From NCBI GenBank assembly GCA_029891385.1, contig CM057228.1, positions 83,750,964 through 83,814,963 on the forward strand: a stretch of DNA of 64,000 bases. The letters run 5' to 3'. Position numbers and translations under genes: made by a program. Shown piece after piece: positions 49,051-60,003 of the stretch (position 1 is the stretch's first letter; every line of letters begins with the position of its first letter). The notes under the pieces are model-generated. The model was given only the letters and a program-made list of their open reading frames with translations, was not told where the DNA came from and ran no database searches. This stretch comes from Erythroxylum novogranatense (taxonomy: Eukaryota; Streptophyta; Magnoliopsida; Malpighiales; Erythroxylaceae).

Positions 49051-49154
49051 AATATCATCCAAATATATTTACAATGGTTTCAAATTCCCTAAATTTGAGT
49101 GTCTTATAAATAAATTATCATCTCTTTGGCTTTTTTATATTTTTAGTTATTACC
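49051..49154. other. Flank between complex C and the Harbinger element
   Basis: About 100 bp of AT-rich sequence with no gene. It may be the outer end of the minus-strand Athila-like LTR interrupted at 33844. Confidence 0.4.
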
Positions 49155-49346
49155 TTGGGGGGTGTTTGTTTCTGTTTTATTTTCTGTTTCTTGTTTTGGT
49201 TTTAATAAAAGGAAACAACAAGCTAAAATGTGTATGGATGTTTTTGTTACAATCTGTTGTTTCTAAAAATTAAAAAACTGTAACATATTCTCAAAATTAG
49301 AAAAAAGATGTTTTTCTAATATTTTGTAACAGGTTTTCACACTTTT

Positions 49347-49900
49347 TTGTTTCTACTTCCTCATCTTATAAACTTCCTTCAGTGTAGAAACTCTATCTGT
49401 TCTCTCTTACATCCCAGCTCATCTCTTCTTTCTCTCCTACTTCTTTGTTTTTTTTTCTCTTTTATGTCCCTAACTCATCTCTTACGTCTCATTTCTATCC
49501 GTGTAGAAAGTGGAATTAGCTTAGGCTTTTAACCAAGTGAGTTTCCATACGCATGAATTTTTGTGTTTATAGTTTTCCTGGTTTATCACTTTTCTACATT
49601 TTTGGTTTATTGTTTTCCTAGGTTTTTCTGCATTTTTGGTTTTTTTTTTTACATTTCTATGTTTCTAAGTTACAAATTTTCCTATTTATCGTTTACCTAC
49701 ATTTTTTACATTTCCAATTGTTTGTTATTATGTGTTTTTAGTTTATTACTTTATTGTGTTTTTGGTTTGTAGGAACATAGAGAGGATACAAAGTTCAACA
49801 GAAAATATAATTATGTGTAAAATTTTCTACTATTACTAGATTACTTTTGCTTATCTCTTATTTAACTATGCTACAGTAACATGTGCAGGTTATTGTAGCA
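49347..49900. other. T-rich leader region of the Harbinger element
   Basis: A pyrimidine-rich stretch with long T runs. Short frames here are low-complexity hydrophobic (Phe/Leu/Ser) and not credible genes. It may hold promoter and 5' leader sequence. Confidence 0.35.
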
Positions 49901-49918
49901 TAATTGAAACTAAATTCT

Positions 49919-50185
49919 TTAATTCATCAGCATATTTATACGAACTACCGCTTCTTCAATGATTTTATTTGCCTTTTTTCCAAGCTCTCTTCCTCTTCTC
50001 CTCATCTCTGCCACCTGTTCACCACCACTCATTAGCCTTTTCACCACTGTCTCAATGTTATCTCTTCCCAATACTCTTAGAACACCAGTCTTCAAAGACA
50101 TCCAGTGCATACTACCTGCCTTTACACTAGTCTTCAACACATTTGCAATCAACTTTTTGTTGTCAAATTTCAAGAAATAAGGCAA
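49919..50185 (-). pseudogene. UDP-glycosyltransferase C-terminal fragment
   Basis: The minus-strand 88-codon frame reads FDNKKLIANVLKTSVKAG, HWMSLKTGVLRVLGRDNIET, VVKRLMSGGEQVAEMRRRG and RELGKKANKIIEEAV. It follows the C-terminal tail of plant family-1 (UGT73-like) UDP-glycosyltransferases: a 'NEKLV.DVLK.GV.VG' start, a 'V.R..IE.AVKRLM.GGEE.EEMR.RA.ELGKKA' helix and a '..AVEEGGSSY.DL' end. Only the region after the PSPG sugar-donor box is present, and the final GGSSY block is degraded. It lies antisense inside the Harbinger element, so it looks like a captured host gene piece. It could instead be an older host remnant beside the element. Confidence 0.65.
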
Positions 50186-50243
50186 CCATTATAGATCCAA
50201 TAAAGATGATAATTTAATGAGTTTTTTTAGAAGACTTTCCAAC

Positions 50244-50573
50244 TCAGGTTTTGAGTATAGTCCACAACCCTGAGGATGATGTGGAAGGTGTTGGAGTATC
50301 ATTTACAGAAGGGGAGGATGCATTTAAATTGTTTTGGATCGATGAACTATAAGAATTCATTAGGGAAGGAACATAAGATGTGGGTGATTTTATCGGGATG
50401 CCGGGTAGATGTGATGGTCTAAGTAATTTGTATGAATTATAGAAACTATATTTTGAAAAGGATGCTACTTGTTTATTTGTAGAAGAAGCAATAATCTCTT
50501 GCAATAATAGCTTTTGTATTCCAAGCTTGGTTTTACTAACATTCCTAACGAACAAAAAAGAAATTGATGCCAC
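50244..50573 (-). CDS. Unrecognised 109-codon frame, possibly a captured fragment
   Basis: The minus-strand frame starts MASISFLFVRNVSKTKLG, with a middle SYKLLRPSHLPGIPIK and a Ser/Thr/Pro-rich end TPTPSTSSSGLW. I do not recognise a family. It lies 58 bp from the glycosyltransferase fragment on the same strand, within the Harbinger element. It could be part of the same captured block, a short element-specific ORF, or chance. Confidence 0.25.
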   Translation of the reverse strand: MASISFLFVRNVSKTKLGIQKLLLQEIIASSTNKQVASFSKYSFYNSYKLLRPSHLPGIPIKSPTSYVPSLMNSYSSSIQNNLNASSPSVNDTPTPSTSSSGLWTILKT

Positions 50574-51082
50574 TTAGTACATTATGGAAATAGTTAGAAA
50601 ATATAGCACAAATTAATCAACATCAAAAACAAAATAATGGGCAGTCATGACTTTCAAGACTAGTGATAGTTTAGGAATTTTTATCAAAAATCTATTATAA
50701 TGAGCACTAAAATTTAATATATTAGCATTATTAACCCTGATTGATGAACAAATACGTTGTGGTTAATGTCTTCAAGTTAAAGTGGCAACATACCTCATAA
50801 GGAATCTTTTGTCATTAGATGGACCTTTTTGAGCACCAAATCTCTTATTTTTGTCAAATTTATTTCCAGATGGAATCCTTAATTGATCAATTTTTAATGT
50901 GAATTCATTATAATTGAAATCCTATCATGGTTCTCTCATGTTTATTTTGGATCATGTTTAGCATTTAATATTTTGCAAAAATTGTTGTGGTTGTCTTATG
51001 TTTATTTTAAACTATGTTTATCATTTAATACTTTGTGGAAATTGTTGTGATTGATATCATTTACATGTGATTACATTTAGTG

Positions 51083-51604
51083 ATGGAAGGTTTGAACAAT
51101 ATGAACGCTACCAATGATTGTGTGGAAATAAATGAAAAAGATGGGGTGTGGAATGATACCATAGAGATGTATTTAATCTCTTTGATGGTTGAAGAAGTGA
51201 AGAAAGGAAATCAAACAACTACTACTTTTTGCAAACCTGGTTGGAAGAAAATTAAGGTAGGGCTTCATAAAAAAATTCAATAAGGAGTATGCTGATATTC
51301 AATTAAAGAATAAGTATAATAGATTAAGGGTTAGATTGAAGAATTTCAAAAACTTACTTAAAGAAATAGGAATCGGTTACAACTATTTTACTAGTGAAGT
51401 TAATGCTACAAATGAATGTTAATATTTATTCTCATATTTCTTTTTTTTTTATCATTATAGGTCCATAAAATGGCCCACAGATTCAAGAAAAAAGGATTAA
51501 ATGAATTTTTAGACTTGTGTCATATTTTTTGAGACACTACTGCAACTAGTGCGCATGCAAATCCATCAACTAAATCTCCATCAGATAGTACATAAGAGGA
51601 ATAT
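51083..51604 (+). pseudogene. Myb/SANT-like Harbinger accessory ORF, first part
   Basis: The frame from ATG 51083 contains VWNDTIEMYLISLMVEEVKK and TTTFCKPGWKKIKVG, the start of a Myb/SANT-like (trihelix-type) DNA-binding domain found in the second protein of plant PIF/Harbinger elements. A one-base shift near 51270 moves the similarity to FNKEYADIQLKNKYNRLRVR and LKNFKNLLKEIGIGYN, ending at 51422. A putative intron ends ATTATAG at 51460. The next part (FKKKGLNEFLDLCHIF, then a stop, then DTTATSAHANPSTKSPSDS) runs to the LTR insertion at 51605. In live elements this protein binds the ends and helps the transposase enter the nucleus. This copy is dead (frameshift, stops, insertion). Confidence 0.75.
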
Positions 51605-54513
51605 TGTTGGGCACCGGCCCTTGCAAGACTTGTGCCTGATGTCCTAATTAACATTTGAACACGCATCCCACAACGGTGGCGTGCTCACACCAGTCAGTCA
51701 CAAGATCACAAATTGACTTCTTCAGAACAATTATAGCTCTATGTCTGTAGTTTATTTGAACCAAGAACCATCTCATTTGGAGCTCTATAGATCAAGATAT
51801 GATTAAAAAGCCAAAGTATATTCATAACCAATTCATGCTCTCCCAACTGATTCCCTCACTTTCTTTCCATCAATCTTTTTCAAGACAACACCAAAGGCTA
51901 TCAATTTTTCTAGAGAGATAGATAAATATTTTAGGAATCTATTGGTTCAAGAATCAAGTCAATTGGAGGTCGGATGACAAAGTTATGGCCAAAAATCTAT
52001 TGGTTCAAAAATCAAGTCAATTGGAGGTCGGATGACAAAGTTATAGCCAAAAGAATCAAACATCTTTAGGTTTGGGAAAAAACTTTGGGTGATGTACCTT
52101 TTTTAGGAAAATGGACATAACTTTCGCTAAAGATGTTGAATTAAGGTCATTTGATGACGGTTTCTAAGATAACTTCTAGATCTACAACATTTTTTAAGAC
52201 CTTGAAGGGAGACTTTGCTATCTAGAGGGTCAAAATCAATAATTACAGAAAGTGTACAGTTTATGTCCGTTAAACAAACATGCACCTCAACCTAACGGAC
52301 ATACACGGGCTTTGGGGTATCTTCCAGACCAGTGAAGGTTCGTTTAATGGACCTAATGTTTGTTTAACGGACATAGACTGGGCTAGGGACATTTTCAGAC
52401 CTAAGAAGGTCCATTTAATGGACCTATTGTCCATCTAACAGACACAGGTGAAACCCAAGCCCCTCCAAAGCCTCTCTAATGGTTCCTACATCTATTATAT
52501 AAGCACGTTCACTCATAATCTTCCCAAATTCAACTCTTCTAGTGCAATATCACTTCATATCAACACAACTACGAAGCTTATTTCATTAAACTATTAAAAT
52601 TTATCACGTACAACTAATTCTCATTATTCAATATAGTTGTCTCGTATACATCCATTGCAGCCTTACTAACTTATAAAGAACATATCTCTTAACTCTGAAA
52701 ATTTCATACTATATATCGATAGAAAGCTAGAAAGATAATTTACAACTTCCAAGAAGGAAACTTTGTCTAATACAATCTAGATTAATACATTTTTCCCTCA
52801 AAGTTAGAACACAAATTTTACCATTATGAAAGACTTGAAAAAGCAATGTATAAGTTGGGAAGTCATAAGCAAAATGCAATCAAAATTCATTAACATCAAA
52901 ACATAAGAGTTTACAAAGCTTTAAAGGGCATTTCGAGCCACATTACATCATAATCTAAAAATACAAAAGATACATGAACAATAATACTTGAAATGCGACT
53001 AAAGCCTTATTTTACATAACTAGCATAAAAAAACAAAATATGCAGATTTGGAGTGATGCCGTGACTCTCTCGCTTACTCGATCTCTTGGTCATCACCTGA
53101 AGATGGGAAGGAACGAGGATGAGCTTAAAGATCGTGGGTAACAAGTTTATACTCTAGAAAAAGCAAAACCATTTACCATCTTCATAACCATAGTAATTTT
53201 GCATTAAAATTATAAAACACTTATTTCTCAAATTCTCAACTTGTCAACACATATCATAAACACATAAGTCACACATGCGTTAAATTGTTGCCTAATCATA
53301 AACACATAAGCAATTCAGAATGGTTTGGGTAGGCCCGTAAATAGAACGTACTAACACATTCCCACATAATGGTCTTGGGTAGTAGTAAACAGAATGTACT
53401 ATCGCAATTCCATATAATGGTTTTGCTTAGTCGTAAACATGAGGGAGTCCATGAAGAAGCTCCATGCTACTGGCGAGTAGGCGGAAAAAGCCTTTAATAA
53501 AATCAAAGTGCACTTGAAATAACAGAACGGACTACCATAAACTCACATAACATGCATTTCATGACTTGAAAACAGATTGCCCAAAAAGGCACATTTCGAA
53601 ACCATTTTTTTATGAACATGAAATATTTCGAAAACTATTTCCATTTCACAATTCATCAACAAAAATTCATATACTAAACATATGACAATTTCTCAATCAT
53701 TCAAAGAGTAATAATGTAGCGTTTATAAAACAATTGAAATCATTTAATGTTTTTAAATTTGAAAAGATATTTCTGGCTCATTACTCAATTATAAACATGC
53801 ATGTACCTTAAATTCCTTGCTTAATACTTGCTCAAAGATGTCTCTCCTCTTCCTCCTCTTGCCTTTCTTAATTCCCTTCATTAATGGCAAAATTCCTATT
53901 CAATAGGAATATCAATTAAGAACCTAAAGAAAATATGCATAAAATTGATCCTAAAAAGCTTAAACCCATGCATTTTCTAAGGTTCTTGAACTAATATCCT
54001 TCCAAAAATCCAAAAGATTAAATAAGACCTTACCTTGAATCTTCACCAAATGAAGAGTTTCTTAGCTCTAATGAAAGCTCTTCTTTTCCCCTACCTTTTT
54101 CTCTTCTTGAACAACCTCAAATTCTCTCTTGAAGGCTAAGAAAAATTGAAACCTTGCTTATTTTCTCTTCTTTCTTTGCTTCTCTTCTTCTCTTTGTATT
54201 TTTCTCTCTTCTTCTTCCCACTCACGTTTTCTCTCTTCTTTAAATGCAAGACAACAATTCTTCTTCCCTTTGTGCCCTTAATAATTGTAAAATGTCCATT
54301 TTACCCTTCCTTATATGCCTTATGGTCTTTATTCTTAAGTAAGCTACCAAAAATGCCCTTATACAATCTTACTACCATAATTCAATTTACCCATGCAATA
54401 AAATCCTACTAACCTTGACATAATTACTAACTCTAAAAAAAATTATCCATCAAAACTTTATAATTAATTTAAATAATACTTAACTCAAGAGAAAAAAAAA
54501 TTCGGGGCCAACA
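51605..54513 (-). mobile_element. Family D solo LTR, minus strand, 2909 bp
   Basis: On the plus strand it runs from TGTTGGGCACCGGCCC to AATTCGGGGCCAACA. The flanks are AATAT (51600-51604) and ATTAT (54514-54518), a 5-bp duplication with one mismatch. No internal domain is attached. It shares the family landmarks in the same order: hairpin region (53121-53133, one mismatch), mirrored CCGACCTCCAATTGA block (about 51970 and 52030), and a word array built on GTTTAACGGACATA (52258-52450). Frames within it are low-complexity. Confidence 0.85.
52258..52450. repeat. GTCCGTTAAAC / GGTCCATTTAA word array
   Basis: Interspersed repeats of TTTAACGGACATA and GGTCCATTTAATGGACCTA, several of them self-complementary (for example TCCATTTAATGGA). 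They occupy the place where families A and C have their own word arrays. Confidence 0.7.
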
Positions 54514-54910
54514 ATTATGGAAATGATGTTAATGAAGATTACTTGTATAATGAAAAAAGAAGATCAAAATATAAGTTTTCCATCTAAGAAAAAGAAATCT
54601 CCTAAGAATAAGAAGGCAAAGAAGACACATTCTAACATTGTAGAAGAGGTCTTACTTATACTTGGTGAACAATCAAAAAGGAAAAACGATTTACTTGAGA
54701 AAAAACTGAGTGAAAACATCATCCACCGCATACAATAGATCTCAAAAGTCTAACATAATAATGGAATGTCTGAATTCCTTAGATGAATTAGGTGTTGATG
54801 ATGTGCAATATGGAAAAGCTATGAAGGCTTTACATGATTCTCCACTTTATAAGGATATTTTTATGAAGATTACAAAAACAAGGAAGTTAGATTGGATTAA
54901 GTCGTTTTAG
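54514..54910 (+). pseudogene. Myb/SANT-like Harbinger accessory ORF, second part
   Basis: It resumes after the LTR with YGNDVNEDYLYNEKRR in one frame, then KKKKSPKNKKAKKTHSNIVE and EEVLLILGEQSKRKNDLLEK in a second. The third is MECLNSLDELGVDDVQYGKA with MKALHDSPLYKDIFMKI and KLDWIKSF up to the stop at 54910. The C-terminal 'ME.L..L..L..D...KA...L......IF......R..WI' pattern is typical of Harbinger-associated Myb-like proteins. Two frameshifts are needed to read it through. Confidence 0.72.
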
Positions 54911-55199
54911 TTATATTTTGATGTTATTACATATCGAATTCTTATTAATTTGACACTTTTATATTAATCACTATTCCATAATTTGAACATTTTAAGTTTG
55001 TGTTTTGTATGAATGTTTAACTTCATCTTACGTCTATATTTTGTATGAATATTTTGTCTATATTTGATTAAACCTTTTGATTGAATGTTTTATTAATTAT
55101 TTAATGTTGGAATTGTAGATATATATGTTTCTTATTAGATTTGAAATAAATTCTAATGATGAATGTCATAAGGTAATCATTATTTTTCTAGTTGGGGAA

Positions 55200-56466
55200 G
55201 AGAACAAATATTTTCATTTATAAAAGCAACTATGTAGAACTTCTACTCTGCTAGGTCATGATTAGATATTAGAACTTTTGAATAGAAATCCTACAAAGAT
55301 TTTTGAAAACTTAAGAATGAAAAAGATAATCTTCATGAGCTTATGTGATAAGTTGAAGAGTTTAGGAAGCTTAAAGGCAATAAGTTATTTGACCGTGGAG
55401 GAACAAGTAGCAATTTTCTTGATAACTATAGGGGATAGTAAGACAACTAAAGTCAATGCAGAACGCTTTTAACATTTGACCTAGAAAATTTTGAAGTACT
55501 TTCATAAAGTCGTATATGTAGTTAATCAACTTGCAAAAAGAGTCGTTACTCCACTATCTTTTACTAATACACCTGATAAGATTCATCATAATTCAAAATT
55601 CTTTCCATATTTTCTAATACATTAATATATTTAATTACAATTTTAATTATGTCCTTATGATTGATAATTATTTTAATTTTTAGGATTGTATAGGAGCAAT
55701 AGATAATACACATATTGATGCTCGTATTTCGACTAATGAACAAATACCATACAGGGGTAAAAAAATTAATCCAATCCAAAATATTATGTGTTATTGCTCA
55801 TTTGATATGCGTTTTACATCTGTAATGATTAGATGGGAAGGTACTGCAAATAACTCTAGTTTTTTTAGAAACAATGATAAATCCAACGAATCAATTTCTT
55901 ATATCTTCACAAGGTATTATATTATTTTAAATAAACATAATAATTATGATTCATTTTTAATATCTTTTTGTTAATATTATGTTCTTTATATGTTAGGTAA
56001 GTTCTGTTAGGTTGATTCAGGTTACACTAATGAGCCTGGATTTCTTTCACAATATTGAGGTGAAATATATCATTTGCGAGATTATACAGGCAGAGGAAGA
56101 TCTTAAGGTCCATATGAATTGTTTAACTATAGACATTCTTTATTAAAAAATGTTATTGAAAGATGTTTTAGTGCTCTAAAAGCAAGATTCCCCATACTTA
56201 AAAGCATGCCAAGTTATAATATGAAGAAACAAAAGTACATCGTTATTGCTTGTTGTGTTATACACAATTATATTAAAATGTATAGATAAAGCGATGAATT
56301 ATTTAACAATTTTGTTGAAAGTGAAGAACAAATTAGGGAAAGTAAAAATGAAAATGTAAGTTCTCAAGTAAATTATAATATCACTCTGTTACAACTTCGA
56401 GTTATATCTTGAAAGCGAGATAAAATTGTTAGTCAAATATGGAATGATTATATTATTTCTAATTGA
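55200..56466 (+). pseudogene. PIF/Harbinger DDE transposase
   Basis: N-terminal part: NPTKIFENLRMKKIIFMSLC, then LTVEEQVAIFLITIGDSKTT. The catalytic core begins after an acceptor-like TTTTTAG at 55683, with DCIGAIDNTHIDARIS (first Asp), EQIPYRGKK and FDMRFTSVMIRWEGTANNS. The second Asp is in VDSGYTNEPGF (about 56015). The Glu is in NVIERCFSALKARFPIL (about 56150), followed by the IACCVIHNYI signature and a C-terminal IVSQIWNDYI. All three DDE residues survive, but several in-frame stops (for example in LSQY*GE and GRS*GP) and frame changes make it inactive. The transposase would cut and paste the element between its terminal inverted repeats. Confidence 0.88.
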
Positions 56467-56877
56467 TTTATGTTTCTTTTGTAAATGATAATGTTATTAT
56501 GTTTTCAAGAATTATAATATGATGGACTTCTTTTATTGATTAGAATGACTTAATATAATTTTTAATTTATAGAATTTTATTGTATACAATTCTTGTGTAA
56601 TTTTTAAATTATATTTAATTTGCATATATTTTAATTTTAGTTGTAATAGTAATTAATTAATTTTAAAATATAATGTATTATATTAAAATTATTAACATAA
56701 GAGTATAATTACAAAATAAAAACTGGATGATAAAACTCAACCAAATAAGTTTTTGTTTTAGTTTTATATTATAAATTTTAATCAAATAGACATTTATTTT
56801 TAATAAAATAGAAAGTAAATATAAAAACAAAATAAAAACCATAACAAAAAAAATAAAAGTGAAACTACTAAACCGTC

Positions 56878-57120
56878 ACTTATCAAATCTTTCAAACTAG
56901 TAATTTTTGTAAATAAAGGACTGTCTCTAACATAAATATCGTTCCCTTTGTTATTTTATCCGTAAAGGGCCTTCTTTACACATACATATCGTTCCAAAAT
57001 CAAGAGATAACTCCATAAGTACCATTCAAACCAACCTTATAATAATTGCTTGTCTACAGCAAAGCTACTGATAAAAAGCAGCCCGAGGGACATAGCCGAA
57101 GTCTCCGAGTCAGAAAGAAA
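56878..57120 (+). promoter_or_regulatory. Upstream region of the GST theta gene
   Basis: About 240 bp between the Harbinger end and the start codon. A 35-37-bp imperfect direct repeat (56909-56945 and 56961-56995) shares GTAAA...CATA(A/C)ATATCGTTCC. No clear TATA box is seen. The last about 60 bp (AGCAGCCCGAGGGACATAGCC) look like 5' untranslated leader. Confidence 0.45.
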
Positions 57121-58612
57121 ATGAAGCTCAAAGTGTACGCTGATCGAATGTCCCAGCCCTCACGTGCTATCATCATCTTCTGCAAGTAATTTTTCTTCCT
57201 TTCGATTTGACTGTTTGTCGTTTTTGATCTTTTTTAGCTTTTATTTTTTGTTCCCATTTTGTTTCTGCTTATCTATGTATAAACTGGGGGTTCTAAGTTT
57301 CCCCTTGAAATTAAATTAGGATGAACCATATCGAGTTTGAGGAGATTAGAGTGGACTTATCCAAGCGCCAGCATTTGTCTTCTGAATTTAAAGGTACCTT
57401 TATAAACATTCTTCTCTATAATCTCTTTGTTTGATATTTTACTTTCCGGAAACGAAAATATTGAGTCCTTTTAAGAGCTGGGTTGATTTTACTATGTAAA
57501 GATTGGTATAAAAGTTTCAGATAACTGTCTGAAAATTACGGCATAGGAGATAATATTACTAGAAGCGCATAATTAAATCTTTGAATGGGGATATTGCAGA
57601 CATAAACCCTATGAAACAAGTCCCAGCTATAGTTGATGGAAGATTCAAGCTGTTTGAGAGGTATTTAAAGTGTTCTCTTTCTGGTACTAGGTCTTATACA
57701 TTTCTCCTTTCCAAGATTTAGTTTCACTGCTTACTGGAATAGGTTCTTTTTCATTAATACCTGATAGAAATGTGAAGACTACGTATTCCTTTTTCCCTTT
57801 TGTCAAGCTGCAAAACCCAATTACTGACGTATTTGATAATTTTCATTTGCAGTCATGCAATCCTTATCTATCTTGCATGTGCTTTTCCTGGAGTTGCTGA
57901 TCATTGGTGAGTCAATTTACTTATATGTTGTTATTACTTCCACTTTGACATAGCCTAGCTAAATTGGTCAATTTAGAAAATTTCAGTTTGTTGCTTCTGT
58001 GAATGGAGAAGCTTGATAATTTTAAAAGTATCCCACATGTGTAAATTCGGGGAATGAAAAACTAGACTAAATCTTGATATATTGTCCTAAAGATGCTTAC
58101 TTTTCCCTAAGCTTCGAATGTTCCGGTATGCATTTAGAATGTCTAATTTCATCTCCTGAGTCCCTTTTAACATAATCATGAGCCATTCTATTGGAGGATT
58201 ATTGGAGACTTTGATGTTTAACTAGCTTTTCTATTTTATTGGTTTTAGCCTTAGGGCTTGATTGTAAAAATTAATGATTTTGGAATAGGTTAGAATAAAA
58301 ATAAAAAGGGATTAACTCCACATTTGTCACTTTAATCTAATATAGTTCCTACAAGTAGCCACAGTCAAGAAGCAGGAAGATTTTGATTTGCTATGGGTGG
58401 TTGTTCATTATATGTACGTTTGCTTTTGGTTTGAGGACTTCTTTGTTCTCAATGAAATTTTGCTTTATCATTAATCTTAGTATTCATATGCCACAATCTA
58501 CTGAGTAACTAGTTTTCTTTTCTAACATTAAGGTATCCAGCTGATCTTTTCAAGAGATCTAAGATTCACTCTGTTTTGGATTGGCATCACTCCAACTTGC
58601 GACGTGGTGCAG
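57121..58612 (+). CDS. GSTT1: Glutathione S-transferase, theta class (exons 1-5, partial)
   Basis: Five exons, 57121-57185, 57320-57393, 57600-57660, 57853-57906 and 58533-58612, join in phase with GT-AG introns and give 111 complete codons without a stop. The product opens MKLKVYADRMSQPSRAIIIF, has INPMKQVPAIVDGRFKLFES at residues 48-67, HAILIYLACAFPGVADHW, and ends in SVLDWHHSNLRRGA. This is the thioredoxin-like glutathione-binding domain and the start of the helical domain of plant theta-class GST. Ser11 is the expected catalytic serine of the class, and VPAI with ESHA are the glutathione-binding loops. Plant GSTTs are about 240-250 residues, so the C-terminal half is missing. Exon 6 should begin after an intron that runs past the window end. 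These enzymes act mainly on organic hydroperoxides. The symbol follows the closest plant family member and may differ by paralogue. Confidence 0.93.
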
Positions 58613-59039
58613 GTGCTTTATTACTAATTTTATAGCAATTTCATCATTTTGTTTGCTTAAGACATGATCACAACTTAGAAATACTGATATGCTAAATTGC
58701 ATATGGTGTATTTGTATCTATTGCCCTATTATGATACATCTTTTAAATCAAAACTACGCACTTGTTATGTCATTTGCAATTATAAATTTTACATACTAAA
58801 ATCAAATTCTAAAATGTCAACCAAATTAACCTTTATCTAGGTTATTTAGTATGTTGTTTGAAAGCAATATGATGACTAGCACCTGTTGGAATATTTTGTC
58901 TTTATCATTTAGTTGTTGCACCCATAAGAATGGAACTCCATTTTTAACAGTAAGTTAGAAATGTATTCTTTTTTCTATGTTTCTTTGATGATATCTTTTT
59001 CTTGTAGAGTTTTTGAGAAAATAAAGTGAATTGTATTAA

Positions 59040-59501
59040 GACAAGTTCCCTATCAAGGATACAAGGTAGCAATGTGATCCCCTTGTCTCAAGCCCTTACC
59101 TCCTTTAATGATCTTTGTTGATTTTCCTTTAACCAAGTTGCTATGTGGTATTGAATAATGCAGTGATCAATCTAGTTGATGAATGGGGAAACCAAATGCC
59201 TCTAGAGTGTATAAGATAAATTGCCAATTAGTAGAATCAAAGGCTTTGTGGAAGTTTTCTTTAATGGCACAACTCTTGAAGGAATTCTTCGTATTATAAT
59301 TCTTGAAGAGTTCCTGAGCAGGCAAGTTGTTATCAAAAATTTGTCTACCTCTTATAAAACCTATCTGAGATGGGTGAATGATTAAACTCGTAACTTTGAT
59401 TCTAGAAGTTTTGAGTTTGGCAATAATCTTGTAAATAGTGTTGCAATATGAAATTGGCCTAAATTCCTTAAAGGAAGTGGTAGGAGCTTTAGGGACAATA
59501 C
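59040..59501 (-). pseudogene. LINE reverse transcriptase fragment, 3' part
   Basis: The minus strand reads VPKAPTTSFKEFRPISYCNT, IYKIIAKLKTSRIK, PSQIGFIRGRQIFDNNL, a degraded KENFHKAFDSTNW, then after a stop KGGKGLRQGDHIATLYP near 59080. These are successive reverse transcriptase blocks of plant L1-type LINEs (LIPK-FRPISLCN-Y, QSAFVPGR-I-DN, D-KAFD, GLRQGDPLSP). The catalytic YADD block is not reached. The element breaks off at about 59040. The rest of the ORF continues at 63381. Confidence 0.85.
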
Positions 59502-59963
59502 TGATAGGCCTCTGGTGCATAAGCAGTATTGTAGTCGCAAGAAGAGGAGCGTGGGGGCTAGAGAAGGTGGGCCAGTCACGTGAGATGGAAAGAAGTTTGT
59601 TATGGGCATGCTGACTTGTGTTTGTTACGTACGAGTAAGAAGCAGAATTCTGTTATCCTTGAGCAATATATATATATCAGAGGATAGGGAAGCATGGGGG
59701 GATGATATTCTTTACTAAAAGAGAATTACAATGAGTTTGTTGGAGAGCTGCACCCTCTCGAATTGGTGTTAGGAGAGATTCAGCCTCTCAAATTGCTGTT
59801 TATTTCTTTTTGTCAACAATTTCACATTCTCAATACAATATAATATCGAGTGTTCTACTCTATTATTCTGTTCTGTCATTTCTTGATTGCTGGTTGTTTA
59901 CGGCTACTGTAATATTGAAACCCAGGTTGCTTGTTTGGCTCTTGTTATTGCTGGATCCCATCA
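59502..59963 (+). mobile_element. 5' LTR of chromovirus element, 462 bp
   Basis: It starts TGATAGGCCTCTGG and ends GGATCCCATCA, and is nearly identical to 62915-63380. It contains a TATA-box-like run of AT repeats (about 59667-59678) upstream of TCAGAGGATAGGG, a plausible promoter. The flanks AATAC (59497-59501) and AAGAC (63381-63385) form a 5-bp duplication with one mismatch, placed inside the LINE ORF. Confidence 0.93.
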
Positions 59964-59966
59964 TTT

Positions 59967-59978
59967 TGGTATCAGAGC
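59967..59978 (+). promoter_or_regulatory. Primer-binding site, initiator tRNA-Met (chromovirus)
   Basis: TGGTATCAGAGC lies three bases after the LTR end. The same sequence with flanking LTR end appears again at 61881-61902. Confidence 0.92.
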
Positions 59979-60003
59979 GAAAATCGATTCTGATTTATTG
60001 TTC

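Larger units (their letters stand above)
49155..56877 (+). mobile_element. Dead PIF/Harbinger DNA transposon with nested LTR
   Basis: The left end GGGGGGTGTTTGTTTCTG, followed by TTTTATTTT-rich repeats, is mirrored imperfectly near 56820-56877 (reverse strand TTTAGTAGTTTCACTTTTAT and onward), giving probable terminal inverted repeats. Between them, on the plus strand, lie a Myb/SANT-like ORF (51083-54910, split) and a DDE transposase (55200-56466), the two-gene set usual for this superfamily. Without the 2.9 kb LTR inside, the length is about 4.8 kb, normal for PIF/Harbinger. Exact ends and the expected 3-bp duplication were not resolved. Confidence 0.7.
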
